Assembly (NCBI RefSeq): GCF_900091855.1
Contig: NZ_FMCH01000388.1
Coordinates: 1-64,000, forward strand
DNA: 64,000 nucleotides
Source of the DNA: Streptomyces sp. DvalAA-14
Lineage (GTDB): Bacteria > Actinomycetota > Actinomycetes > Streptomycetales > Streptomycetaceae
Direction of reading: 5' to 3'
In this document: piece by piece, positions 16,378-24,355 of the stretch
Layout: each line of letters begins with the position of its first letter
Numbering within the stretch: position 1 is the first letter of the stretch
Notes under the pieces: model-generated
The model's database searches: none
Told to the model about the DNA's origin: nothing
Seen by the model: the letters and a program-made list of their open reading frames with translations, nothing else
Translations under genes and position numbers: made by a program

Positions 16378-18335
16378 TGGCACTGCCCTCCCCCAATCTC
16401 GACGACCGCCGCTTTCAGCAGTTCGTCGACGACGCCAAGCGCTACATCCAGCAGCGCGCCCCCGAGTGGACCGACCACAACGTGTCCGACCCCGGCGTCA
16501 CCCTCGTCGAGACCGTCGCGCACATGGCCGACCAGATCGTGTACCGGCTCAACCGCGTGCCCGAGAAGAACCACCTCGCCTTCCTCGACCTCATCGGGAT
16601 CACCCTCTTCCCGCCCTCCGCCGCGCGCGCCGACGTCACCTTCTGGCTGTCCGCGCCGCTGGACGAAGCGGTGCGGCTGCCGGTCGGCACCGAGGTCGCC
16701 ACTTCGCGGACCGAGAGCGAGGAGGCGGTGGTCTTCGCCACCGAGCGCGAACTCACCGTGGTTCCCAGCGCGTTGGCGTATCTCGTGGTCCAGCAGAGCG
16801 GGGAGGCGGTTGTCGACCGGACCTCGGATCTCGCCGAGGGCAAGGATCTGCACTGCTTCGCCGAGTCGCCGCGGCCCGGTGACTGCCTGCTGTTCGGGCT
16901 CACCGCCGCCGTTCCGCGCTGCGCGGTGGCGCTCACCCTCGACAGCCGGGTGGACGGTGTCGGCGTCGACCCCCGGCAGCCGCCGCTGGTCTGGGAGGCG
17001 TGGACGGAGGACGGCTGGACACCGTGCGAGGTCGACCGGGACGGCACCGGCGGGCTCAACCGTCCCGGCGAGGTCGTGCTGCACGTCCCCGGCGGCCACG
17101 TACTGTCCCGCACCGGACGGCGCGAAGCGGGCTGGCTGCGCTGCCGCGTCACCGAGCCGCTGCCCGACCAGCCCTTCTACGCCACCTCGCCCACCGTCCG
17201 GTCGGCCGAGGTGTTCACCGTCGGCGGCACCACCGGCGCCGTCCACGCCGAGACGGTGCGCGACGAAGCACTGGGCGAGTCCACCGGACTGCCGGGCCAG
17301 CGGCTGCGATTGGCCCACGCCCCCGTCGTCGGCGATGTACCCCCGTTGCACCTGCAGGTGGCCGGCGACGACGGATGGACCGACTGGGAGGCCGTCCCGC
17401 ACTTCGCCGCCTCCGGGCCCGACGAGCGCCACTTCACTCTCGACGCGGCCACCGGCGAGGTCGCGTTCGGCACCGCGGTGCGCGAACCCGACGGCAGCCT
17501 GCGCCAGTACGGCGCCGTGCCGCCCAAGGGCTTCGCCATCCGCGCCCGCCAGTACCGCACCGGCGGGGGCCGGGCCGGGAACGTCGCCCGCGGCGCCATC
17601 CAAGTGGTGCGCAACTCCGTCCCCTACGTCTCCGAAGTGGTCAACCGCGAGGCGGCCACGGGCGGCGTGGACGCCGAGACCGTCGCCGAGGCCAAGGCCC
17701 GCGCCCCGATCACGCTGCGCGCCCAGGACCGCGCCGTGACACTGCGCGACTACGAGGAACTCGCCCGGCGCGCCGCCCCGGAGACCGCGCGCATCACCTG
17801 CCTGGAAGGCGACCCCGACGAGCACGGCGCGCACGCCGTGCGGGTCCTGGTCGTCCCGCAGGCGGTGGCCGATCCCGGCGGGCGGCTGCGCTTCGAGCAA
17901 CTCGTCCCTGGCGACGCGCTGTTGGAGCGGATCACCCACTACCTCGACGACCGCCGGCTGATCGGCACCCGGCTGGCCGTCGGCCCGCCCTACTACCAGG
18001 GCGTCACCGTCGTCGCCACCGTGCACGCCTTCCGCGGCACCGACGCCGACCGGGTCCGGCGGCAGGCCCACGACGCCCTCTACCGGCACCTCGACCCGCT
18101 GGCCGGCGGAAGCGCCGGCACCGGCTGGCCCTTCGGCCGGCCCGTGCAGTCCGGGGAGATCTTCGCCGTCCTGCAACGGGTACCGGGGGTCGAACTCGTC
18201 GACCAGGTGCTGCTCCACCCGGCCGATCCCCTCACCGGCCAGCGCGGGGACGCCACCGACCGGATCGACCTCGCCGCGCCCGCCCTGGTCTTCTCCTTCG
18301 ACCACCGCGTCCGCGTCGTCGGGGACCCGGCGTGA
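16377..18335 (+). CDS. cis11: Baseplate J-like wedge protein (gp6-like)
   Basis: A 652-residue baseplate protein beginning MALPSPNLDDRRFQQFVDDAKRY. The N-terminal signature is APEWTDHNVSDPGVTLVETVAHMADQI-like, and an internal beta-rich insert lies at about 100-330. The C-terminal J core (about 440-620) contains DAETVAEAKARAPITLRAQDRAVTLRDYEELA. It forms the iris ring holding the baseplate wedges. It overlaps gp25 and the next gene (GTGA). Length and order are as expected for an eCIS. Confidence 0.93.
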   Translation: MALPSPNLDDRRFQQFVDDAKRYIQQRAPEWTDHNVSDPGVTLVETVAHMADQIVYRLNRVPEKNHLAFLDLIGITLFPPSAARADVTFWLSAPLDEAVRLPVGTEVATSRTESEEAVVFATERELTVVPSALAYLVVQQSGEAVVDRTSDLAEGKDLHCFAESPRPGDCLLFGLTAAVPRCAVALTLDSRVDGVGVDPRQPPLVWEAWTEDGWTPCEVDRDGTGGLNRPGEVVLHVPGGHVLSRTGRREAGWLRCRVTEPLPDQPFYATSPTVRSAEVFTVGGTTGAVHAETVRDEALGESTGLPGQRLRLAHAPVVGDVPPLHLQVAGDDGWTDWEAVPHFAASGPDERHFTLDAATGEVAFGTAVREPDGSLRQYGAVPPKGFAIRARQYRTGGGRAGNVARGAIQVVRNSVPYVSEVVNREAATGGVDAETVAEAKARAPITLRAQDRAVTLRDYEELARRAAPETARITCLEGDPDEHGAHAVRVLVVPQAVADPGGRLRFEQLVPGDALLERITHYLDDRRLIGTRLAVGPPYYQGVTVVATVHAFRGTDADRVRRQAHDALYRHLDPLAGGSAGTGWPFGRPVQSGEIFAVLQRVPGVELVDQVLLHPADPLTGQRGDATDRIDLAAPALVFSFDHRVRVVGDPA

Positions 18336-18889
18336 GGGGCTCCATCGACGGCTTGGGCTCCCCGACCCCGCTCGGCCTGATGCTGCCCGCTGTCTTCGCC
18401 GACGACGACATCGCGCAGCGCTTCACCGCCGGGCTCGACGAGGTGCTCGCCCCCCTGCACAACGTGCTCGACTGCCTCGACTCCTACTTCACCCCCGCGT
18501 TGGCCCCTGTCGACTTCGTCCGCTGGCTCAGCGACTGGGTCGGCGCCGAGACCGACGGCACGGAGGACGAGGCGCTGCTGCGCGCGGCGGTCGCGGCCGC
18601 CGCGCATCTGCACCGCATCCGCGGCACCCGCCGCGGCCTGGCCGAGGCGATCCGTCTCGCCTTCGGGACGGAGCCGGAGATCACCGAGAGCGGCGGCGCC
18701 GCCTGGGACGCGCGGCCGCTCGGCCCGGTCCCCGGCGACCGGCGTCCGCGGCTCCACGTCGTGCTCACCCTGCCCGACCCCACCGCACGGGACCTGCACC
18801 GGCTGGAAACCCTGGTGGCCGCCGCCCGTCCCGCCCATATGCCGTACACGGTCCAGGTGACCGCAGCCGAGAGGACCCCTGACAGGTGA
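18332..18889 (+). CDS. cis12: Tail protein I-like baseplate component (gp7-like)
   Basis: A 185-residue product from GTG 18332, which overlaps the preceding TGA. Its helical features (DDDIAQRFTAGLDEVLAPLHNVLDCLDSYF, VDFVRWLSDWVGAE, LHRIRGTRRGLAEAIRLAFG) match the phage tail protein I/eCIS Cis12 family that pairs with the J protein in the wedge. It ends with a GTG overlap into the zinc-ribbon gene, so the whole block from the second tube onward is translationally coupled. Confidence 0.9.
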   Translation: MRGSIDGLGSPTPLGLMLPAVFADDDIAQRFTAGLDEVLAPLHNVLDCLDSYFTPALAPVDFVRWLSDWVGAETDGTEDEALLRAAVAAAAHLHRIRGTRRGLAEAIRLAFGTEPEITESGGAAWDARPLGPVPGDRRPRLHVVLTLPDPTARDLHRLETLVAAARPAHMPYTVQVTAAERTPDR

Positions 18890-20469
18890 AACGACAGGCA
18901 GCCGACGCGCACCGGGCGGAGGGCGGCACGCCGGCGTGTGCCCAGTGCGGCACACCGCCGAGCCCCGGGCAGTCCTTCTGCGACAGCTGCGGCGCGGTCC
19001 TCAGCTGGACCCCGAACCCGGGGCCCGGCCGGGGCACGGCCACCGCCGCGGCCCCGGCCCCGGCGCGCGACAGCGACGGCGACACCGCACCGCAGGGTGT
19101 CGTCGGCGGGCCCGCGCACGGCGCCGAGTCCGGATACGGCGCCGAGTCCGGGTACGGCCTCGGGCCCGCTGATGGCATCGAGTCCGCGTACGGCAGCGAG
19201 CCCGCCTACTACGGGACCGGGCCCGGGTACGGCGCTGATTCGGCGGACGGCGGCGAGCCCGGGCACGGGACCGCGTCGGCCTACGACATCGGCGCCGCCC
19301 GCGCCGAACGGGCGGCGGGCCGTCGGCAGAACGACCAGCCGGTGCCGGAAGCGGCGCGCCCGGCCGTCGCCTCCCCCTGGGAGGCCGGACCGCGGGCCGA
19401 CGAGCCCGGCACCCCCGACTCGGCTCACCCGGTTCACCCGGAGACCGCGCCCACCGCGACGACCGCGTCCACCGCGCCGCCCGCTTCCACCGCCTCCACC
19501 GCGTCCCTCGCGGGGTGGCCGGCCGGCGCCCCCGCTCGTCCGTCCGTCGCACCGCTCCCCGCCGTCGCGAGCGAATCGATCGCCGCGGAACGCGCGCGGG
19601 CCCTGCTCGTACCGGTCGCCGACCCGGGGCCGCCGGTGGCACCTTCGGTGGCACCCGTGCAGCCGGGCCGGCCGATCGTCGCGCGACCGCAGGTCCAGGC
19701 CCCGCGGGGGCAGGGCGACGACGGCGGCATGCCCTGTCCGTGGTGCGGCACCGGAAACCGGCCCGACCGCCACTTCTGCCGGCGCTGCGCCCTGACCATG
19801 GCGGGCCGGCCGGAGGATCCGGCCCGGCAGCCGTGGTGGCGCCGGCTGCCGGGCCTTCGGGACCGGCAGGCGCCGTGGGCCGGTGAAAGACCCCGCCTGC
19901 GCCGGGGCCTGGGCCGCATCCTGACCTGGGTGGCCGGCGGCGCGGTGCTCGCGCTCGTGGTGACCGCCGCGCTCAATGTCGGCAACGCGGTGCAGGCGGT
20001 GCGCGACCACTTCGCCAAGCGGGCCCCGGTCTCCGCCGACTCCTTCAAGGCGTCCCACTCCTACCCCGGGCACGGCCCGGGGCTCGCCTTCGACAAGCTC
20101 AACAACACCTGGTGGGGGCCGGGGGTGACGCAGTCCGGTGCGGGGGAGTGGGTGGAGGCCGACTTCACCCAGCCGACCAGGCTGCTCGACGTCGTCATCA
20201 CCTCGGGTGAGTCGACCGAGCCGGCCGATCTGTCGAAGTCGGCGCTGCCGCACCGCATCGAGGCCGTTGTCACCACGGCGGACGGCAAGACCCACAGCCG
20301 CTTCCTCACCCTGGACGGGGCCAGCGGCGGACAGACCCGCGCCTTCCGGGTCGGCGACGCCACCGCGGTCCGCTTCATCGTGCGCTCGGCCTACGGTCCT
20401 TCGTCCAGCAAACAAGTGGCCATCGCCGAGATCGAGTTCTTCGGACCCTCCAGCGGAAACGGTTCGTAA
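18886..20469 (+). CDS. Zinc-ribbon, disordered, single-TM, discoidin-like protein; candidate membrane anchor of the injection system
   Basis: A 527-residue modular protein. Zinc ribbon 1 has Cys 18, 21, 32 and 35. A Gly/Tyr/Glu-rich disordered region follows (about 75-280, with repeated GYGAES-like units). Zinc ribbon 2 has Cys 284, 287, 298 and 301. Then come a basic segment and one transmembrane helix (about 345-366: ILTWVAGGAVLALVVTAALN). The extracytoplasmic C-terminal domain (about 380-525) has an F5/8C/galactose-binding-like strand pattern (GPGLAFDKLNNTWWGPG, VRFIVRSAYGP). The layout puts zinc ribbons in the cytoplasm, next to the particle, and a putative glycan-binding head outside. 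It recalls the bitopic CisA membrane protein described for a Streptomyces injection system; that match is from memory and unchecked. Confidence 0.8.
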   Translation: MKRQAADAHRAEGGTPACAQCGTPPSPGQSFCDSCGAVLSWTPNPGPGRGTATAAAPAPARDSDGDTAPQGVVGGPAHGAESGYGAESGYGLGPADGIESAYGSEPAYYGTGPGYGADSADGGEPGHGTASAYDIGAARAERAAGRRQNDQPVPEAARPAVASPWEAGPRADEPGTPDSAHPVHPETAPTATTASTAPPASTASTASLAGWPAGAPARPSVAPLPAVASESIAAERARALLVPVADPGPPVAPSVAPVQPGRPIVARPQVQAPRGQGDDGGMPCPWCGTGNRPDRHFCRRCALTMAGRPEDPARQPWWRRLPGLRDRQAPWAGERPRLRRGLGRILTWVAGGAVLALVVTAALNVGNAVQAVRDHFAKRAPVSADSFKASHSYPGHGPGLAFDKLNNTWWGPGVTQSGAGEWVEADFTQPTRLLDVVITSGESTEPADLSKSALPHRIEAVVTTADGKTHSRFLTLDGASGGQTRAFRVGDATAVRFIVRSAYGPSSSKQVAIAEIEFFGPSSGNGS

Positions 20470-20479
20470 CAACTACCGT

Positions 20480-20495
20480 CGGATGTCAACATCCG
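20480..20495. promoter_or_regulatory. Inverted repeat in the leader of the LuxR gene
   Basis: CGGATGT-CA-ACATCCG is a 7-bp perfect inverted repeat 72-87 bases before the LuxR ATG, within an unusually A/T-rich stretch (20486-20570, including ATATGACAAATAG). The A/T content marks a probable promoter; the palindrome may be an operator, perhaps autoregulatory, or the end hairpin of the preceding transcript. Confidence 0.45.
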
Positions 20496-20566
20496 TTCGG
20501 ACACGCCGATATGACAAATAGTCAGATGCGAACAGCGCGTGAATCACAGGAGTACGCTTACTCAAC

Positions 20567-21253
20567 ATGCATAGCACGGGGTATACGGGTTCGGTCGTGC
20601 GAACGTCGCCCGGAGCCACAGCGCCCCCAACCGCCATCCCGGTCGCGGTGCATGCGCCGGACCCGGTCTCGCTCGCCGGAGTGAAGAGCCAGCTGGTCCA
20701 CCAGCCGTCGATCGAGCTGGTCGACGAACTGACCGGCCGGCCGGGCACGGTGGCGGTCCTGGTGGCCGCCGACGCGCTCGACGAGCCCACGCTGTCGGCG
20801 CTGCGACGGCTGGTACGAACCGGCGGTACCCGCGCCGTGCTGGTCGCGAGCACGATCCGGGAGGCGGATCTGCTCCAGGTGATCGAATGCGGGGTCGGCG
20901 CCATCGTCTGGCGGCACGAGGCCACCGGGCACCGGCTTCAGCAAGCCGTCGTCGCGGCCTCCCGCGGCGACGGCGACATCCCCGCCGACCTGTTGGGCCG
21001 GCTGATCGTCCGGGTCGGCGCCATGCAGCGCGGTATCGCGGGGCCGTCCGAGGCTCCGCTGCACGGCCTCGGACCGCGCGAGGTCGATGTGCTCCGGCTG
21101 GTCGCCGACGGCCTGGACACCGGCGAAATAGCGAACAAACTTTCGTACTCCGAACGTACGGTCAAGAACGTGATGCACGGCCTCACCACCCGGCTGCGGC
21201 TGCGCAACCGGGCGCATGCCGTGGCGTACGCCCTCCGCGAAGGCTATATCTGA
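20567..21253 (+). CDS. LuxR/NarL-type regulator with degenerate receiver, inside the injection-system locus
   Basis: A 228-residue protein. The C-terminal LuxR HTH (about 165-225: LGPREVDVLRLVADGLDTGEIANKLSYSERTVKNVMHGL) is clear. The N-terminal part (about 25-140) keeps the receiver-like alternation (VAVLVAADALDEPTLSALRRL, AVLVASTIREADLLQVIECGVGAIVWRHE). At the usual phospho-Asp position it shows VAADALDE rather than a clean L-x-D-x-x-M, so phosphorylation is doubtful. No sensor kinase is adjacent. AGGAG is 14 bases from ATG 20567, rather far, so the start is uncertain. It probably controls the flanking injection-system genes in response to a cellular cue. Confidence 0.85.
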   Translation: MHSTGYTGSVVRTSPGATAPPTAIPVAVHAPDPVSLAGVKSQLVHQPSIELVDELTGRPGTVAVLVAADALDEPTLSALRRLVRTGGTRAVLVASTIREADLLQVIECGVGAIVWRHEATGHRLQQAVVAASRGDGDIPADLLGRLIVRVGAMQRGIAGPSEAPLHGLGPREVDVLRLVADGLDTGEIANKLSYSERTVKNVMHGLTTRLRLRNRAHAVAYALREGYI

Positions 21254-21412
21254 CGGTTCGGACCGTCGCCGATGACCTGCGGGGCAACGGGGGCTGCTCC
21301 TGCGTCGTCCCCCGCGCGCCTGCCGGGGCGGCGCTCCGGCGCGGCAGGATGACGGCCGGGTGTGCCGCGCCGAGCGACGGATCCGTTTCCGGCGACAGCG
21401 AAGGGTACGACG

Positions 21413-22066
21413 GTGATCCACGAGGCGGACGAGGTCCTCAAAAAGCTGCTGTCCGGTGGCGCGCTGGCCGGGACCGGCGTCGAGATCGCCTTCGAGGCGC
21501 CGACCCGCGACTGGGCGGCCCGGCGCAACGCCCCGACCATCGACGCCTACTTGTACGACATCCGCGAGGACAGCAAGCGGCGCGAGAGCGGTTCGACGGA
21601 GGTCCGGGACGAGCGGGGAATGGTGCTGCGCCGGCGGCTGCCACCGCGCTGGTTCCGGCTGTCGTACCTCGTCACCGCCTGGACGAAGCGGCCGCAGGAC
21701 GAGCACCGGATGCTCGCCGCGGTACTCGCCACCCTGGTGCCGCACGAGTTGCTGCGGCCGGAAGAGCTGACGGGATCGCTGGCCGCACTCGGCCTCACGG
21801 TGCCCCTCACCGTCGCCGGAAACCTGGACGCCCGGTCGAGCGCTGAGGTCTGGTCGGCGCTCGGTGGTGAACTCAAGCCGTCCGTCGACGTCGTGATCAC
21901 CGTTCCCATCCCGTCCTTCCCGGAATACGACGCCGGGCCCCCGGTCGAAGAGCTCGGCGTGCGGGTGCGCGCGACCGCCGGAACCGGAGCGGACTCGGCC
22001 GAGCGGTATTTCCCGCGGCGGCCGGGCGGCGCGGTGGCCGAGGCGGGTCGGGCGGTCGCCGAATGA
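21413..22066 (+). CDS. cis16: DUF4255/Pvc16-type tail cap protein
   Basis: A 217-residue product starting at GTG 21413 (MIHEADEVLKKLLSGGALAG), with AAGGG 7-11 bases upstream; the frame is open to 21362 but without a better start. DUF4255 features are PTIDAYLYDIREDSKRRESG, RRLPPRWFRLSYLVTAWT and DEHRMLAAVLATLVPHELL. Pvc16-family proteins cap the distal end of the tube and sheath. Its stop overlaps the ATPase ATG (ATGA), so the two are co-translated. Confidence 0.92.
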   Translation: MIHEADEVLKKLLSGGALAGTGVEIAFEAPTRDWAARRNAPTIDAYLYDIREDSKRRESGSTEVRDERGMVLRRRLPPRWFRLSYLVTAWTKRPQDEHRMLAAVLATLVPHELLRPEELTGSLAALGLTVPLTVAGNLDARSSAEVWSALGGELKPSVDVVITVPIPSFPEYDAGPPVEELGVRVRATAGTGADSAERYFPRRPGGAVAEAGRAVAE

Positions 22067-24261
22067 GCCCGTACGCCGAGCCGTTGCTCGACCGGCTCGA
22101 CCAACTGCGCTACTGGGTAGCGCGATTGGTCGAGCAGCGCAGCGCCGACGATCCGACCGCCGACGACCCCCTGCGCGGCCTGTACCTGTCCGAGGACGCC
22201 GTATGGCGCCTGTTGCGACCGGTGGACGACGCCGCGGGGGCCGACGACCAGGCCGACCAGCCGGGGCCGGAGGGCGACGACGCGGCGCCGGACGGCGAGG
22301 ATGCCGGGCCGGAGGACGATGACGCGCTGCCGGACGGCGAGGATGCCGGGCCGGAGAGCGACGAGGCGGCGCGCGAGGGAGACGGCGCCGAGCCGGAGGG
22401 CGAGTACCCGGCGGCCGACGACGACCGGCTGTACCGGCTCGCCGTCCGGCTCGGCCTCACCGCGCTGGACGTACACCTGCTGCTGCTCGCGCTCGCCCCC
22501 GACCTCGACCGCTCCTTCGAGCCGCTGTACGGCTACCTCAACGACGACGTCAGCCGCCGCCGGGCGACCGTCGGCCTCGCCCTCGAACTCAGCGGCCTGC
22601 CCCCGCACTCCACCGAGGCACGAGCCCGCTTCCACCCGTCGGCGCCGCTGTCCGCGCTGGGCCTGCTCCGGGTGGAGGAGTCCGAACGTCCTTTCCTCAG
22701 CCGCTCGTTGCGCGTCCCCGACCGGGTCGTCGCCCATCTGCTGGGCGACGACACCCAGGACTCCGCGCTCGACGGCTACGCCCGGCCGCTGCGGGCGCCG
22801 GAAGCCCGACCGCAGTTCGACGCGCTGACGCAGCGCCTGGCCAAACGCCTCGCGGCCGGTCCCCTCACGGTCTATCTGCGCCAACTCCGCGAGGACGACG
22901 GACTCGTCTGCGCCGCCGCCGCCCTGGACGCGGCCGGCCTGGAAGCACTGCACTTCACCCCCGCCGCCTCCGCCGGCCCCGCCGTCCCTGCCACCTCTGG
23001 CGGGCCGCCGGCCGCCGGCGACCCCGGCAGCGGCGAAGGGGACCACGACCTGATGGCCGAACTGCTCCGCGAGGCACGGCTGCTCGGCTGCGCCATCGTG
23101 GTGGCTCCGCTGCCGGAGCGCCCCGGACCGCTGGTGCGCGCGCTCTCGGTGCCCGACGTGCCCGTGCTGATGGTCGGCTCCGGTCCGTACGACCCGGATT
23201 GGTGCGACCGCCATCGCGAGCCCCTGGTCCTGGACGCGCCCCGGCAGCGCTCCGGCGACCTCGACACCTGGTCGGCCGCCATCGGGACCGCCCTGGAGCC
23301 CGGCTTCGACCTGGCGCCGGTGGTGGCGCCCTACCGGCTCGGCGGCGAGCGGATCCGGCGCGCCGCCCGGGCCGCCCGGGAGTTGGCCGCGTTCGACGGC
23401 AGCCCGCTCTCCGGCGCCCATCTGCGGCTCGCCGCCCGGCAGCAGTCCGCGTCGGGCCTGGAGCAACACGCCCGCCGTATCAGTCCCGCCGTGACCTGGG
23501 ACGACCTCGTCCTGCCCGACAAGCCGCTGGCCCACCTGCATGAACTGGCCCTGCGGGCCCGGCACCGCGACCAGGTGCTCGGTGACTGGCGGTTGAGCGC
23601 CGGCGGCGGCCGGGGCCGGGGTGTCCTGGCACTGTTCGCCGGCGAGTCCGGCACCGGCAAGACACTGTCCGCCGAGGTGGTCGCCGCCGAACTCGGCCTC
23701 GACCTCTACGTCGTGCAGCTCTCCTCGATCGTCGACAAGTACGTCGGCGAGACCGAGAAGAACCTGGAGCGGATCTTCACCGAGGCAGACCGCACCGACG
23801 CCGTCCTGCTCTTCGACGAGGCCGACGCCGTCTTCGGCAAGCGATCGGAGGTCAAGGACTCCCACGACCGCTACGCCAACCTGGAGAGCGCCTACCTGCT
23901 GCAGCGACTGGAGTCCTTCGACGGCATCGCGCTGCTGACCACCAACCTGCGGGCCAACATCGACGACGCGTTCACCCGGCGGCTGGACCTGGTGGTCGAC
24001 TTCCCGTTCCCCGACTCCGTTCAGCGCCTGGCGCTGTGGCGGCACAGCCTGGCCTCGGTGCCCTGCGTGCCCGGCATCGACCCGGAGCCGTGCGCCCGGG
24101 ACTTCGAACTGGCCGGAGGCTCCATCCGCAGCGCCGTCGTCACCGCGGCCTACGCCGCCGCCGGCCGCGGCGACCCGGTCACCGGCGCGGACCTTCTGGC
24201 GGGCGCCCAGCGCGAGTACCGGAAGGCCGGGCGCCTGGTGCTGGACGACGGCGGCTGGTGA
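22063..24261 (+). CDS. cis15: AAA+ ATPase of the injection system (Pvc15-like)
   Basis: A 732-residue ATPase. It has a helical N-domain, an acidic low-complexity linker (about residues 55-125, Asp/Glu/Gly/Pro with an internal 27-bp DNA duplication), and a degenerate middle AAA-like region (about 270-430). The C-terminal AAA+ core has Walker A GESGTGKT (527-534), Walker B LLFDEADA (Asp585-Glu586), sensor TTN and an arginine-finger-like TRRLD. In eCIS loci the ATPase is needed for efficient assembly or cargo loading; its exact substrate is not established. It is the last gene of the plus-strand block, followed by GC-rich hairpins. Confidence 0.94.
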   Translation: MSPYAEPLLDRLDQLRYWVARLVEQRSADDPTADDPLRGLYLSEDAVWRLLRPVDDAAGADDQADQPGPEGDDAAPDGEDAGPEDDDALPDGEDAGPESDEAAREGDGAEPEGEYPAADDDRLYRLAVRLGLTALDVHLLLLALAPDLDRSFEPLYGYLNDDVSRRRATVGLALELSGLPPHSTEARARFHPSAPLSALGLLRVEESERPFLSRSLRVPDRVVAHLLGDDTQDSALDGYARPLRAPEARPQFDALTQRLAKRLAAGPLTVYLRQLREDDGLVCAAAALDAAGLEALHFTPAASAGPAVPATSGGPPAAGDPGSGEGDHDLMAELLREARLLGCAIVVAPLPERPGPLVRALSVPDVPVLMVGSGPYDPDWCDRHREPLVLDAPRQRSGDLDTWSAAIGTALEPGFDLAPVVAPYRLGGERIRRAARAARELAAFDGSPLSGAHLRLAARQQSASGLEQHARRISPAVTWDDLVLPDKPLAHLHELALRARHRDQVLGDWRLSAGGGRGRGVLALFAGESGTGKTLSAEVVAAELGLDLYVVQLSSIVDKYVGETEKNLERIFTEADRTDAVLLFDEADAVFGKRSEVKDSHDRYANLESAYLLQRLESFDGIALLTTNLRANIDDAFTRRLDLVVDFPFPDSVQRLALWRHSLASVPCVPGIDPEPCARDFELAGGSIRSAVVTAAYAAAGRGDPVTGADLLAGAQREYRKAGRLVLDDGGW
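22288..22355 (+). repeat. 27-bp direct repeat in the acidic linker of the ATPase
   Basis: A 27-bp unit (22288-22314) recurs at 22329-22355 with a 41-bp period start to start. It encodes the DGEDAGPE repeats of the disordered acidic linker. Because the period is not a multiple of three in spacing alone but the units are separated by in-frame sequence, the linker stays open. Confidence 0.7.
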
Positions 24262-24294
24262 AAGGGGTTCCCCCCGGGGGCAACGGGAAACCGG

Positions 24295-24313
24295 GCCCCC
24301 GGCGGCCGGGGGC
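24295..24313. terminator. GC-rich hairpin between convergent genes
   Basis: GCCCCCGG-CGG-CCGGGGGC is a perfect 8-bp stem. It lies in the 94-base gap where the ATPase and the minus-strand Ig/TM gene converge, next to a second G/C-rich palindrome at 24267-24284. It is a probable bidirectional terminator; no T-tract follows, as is usual in Streptomyces. Confidence 0.55.
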
Positions 24314-24355
24314 AGGCGGCCCGGGGGCCGGGGCCTGGGGGCCCGGATCAACCTC

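Noticed and set aside
6222-24261. Prophage interpretation of the contractile tail genes
   Set aside because: No capsid, portal, terminase, lysis or integrase genes; the presence of DUF4255, Pvc15-type ATPase and DUF6760 fits an eCIS.
6222-24261. Type VI secretion system interpretation
   Set aside because: No TssJ/L/M membrane complex, ClpV or Hcp-type genes; the sheath is one polypeptide of phage type.
21547-24351. 934-codon minus-strand open frame over the cap and ATPase genes
   Set aside because: Antisense of the clear Pvc16 and AAA+ genes; composition is Val/Gly/Arg/Gln-rich shadow.
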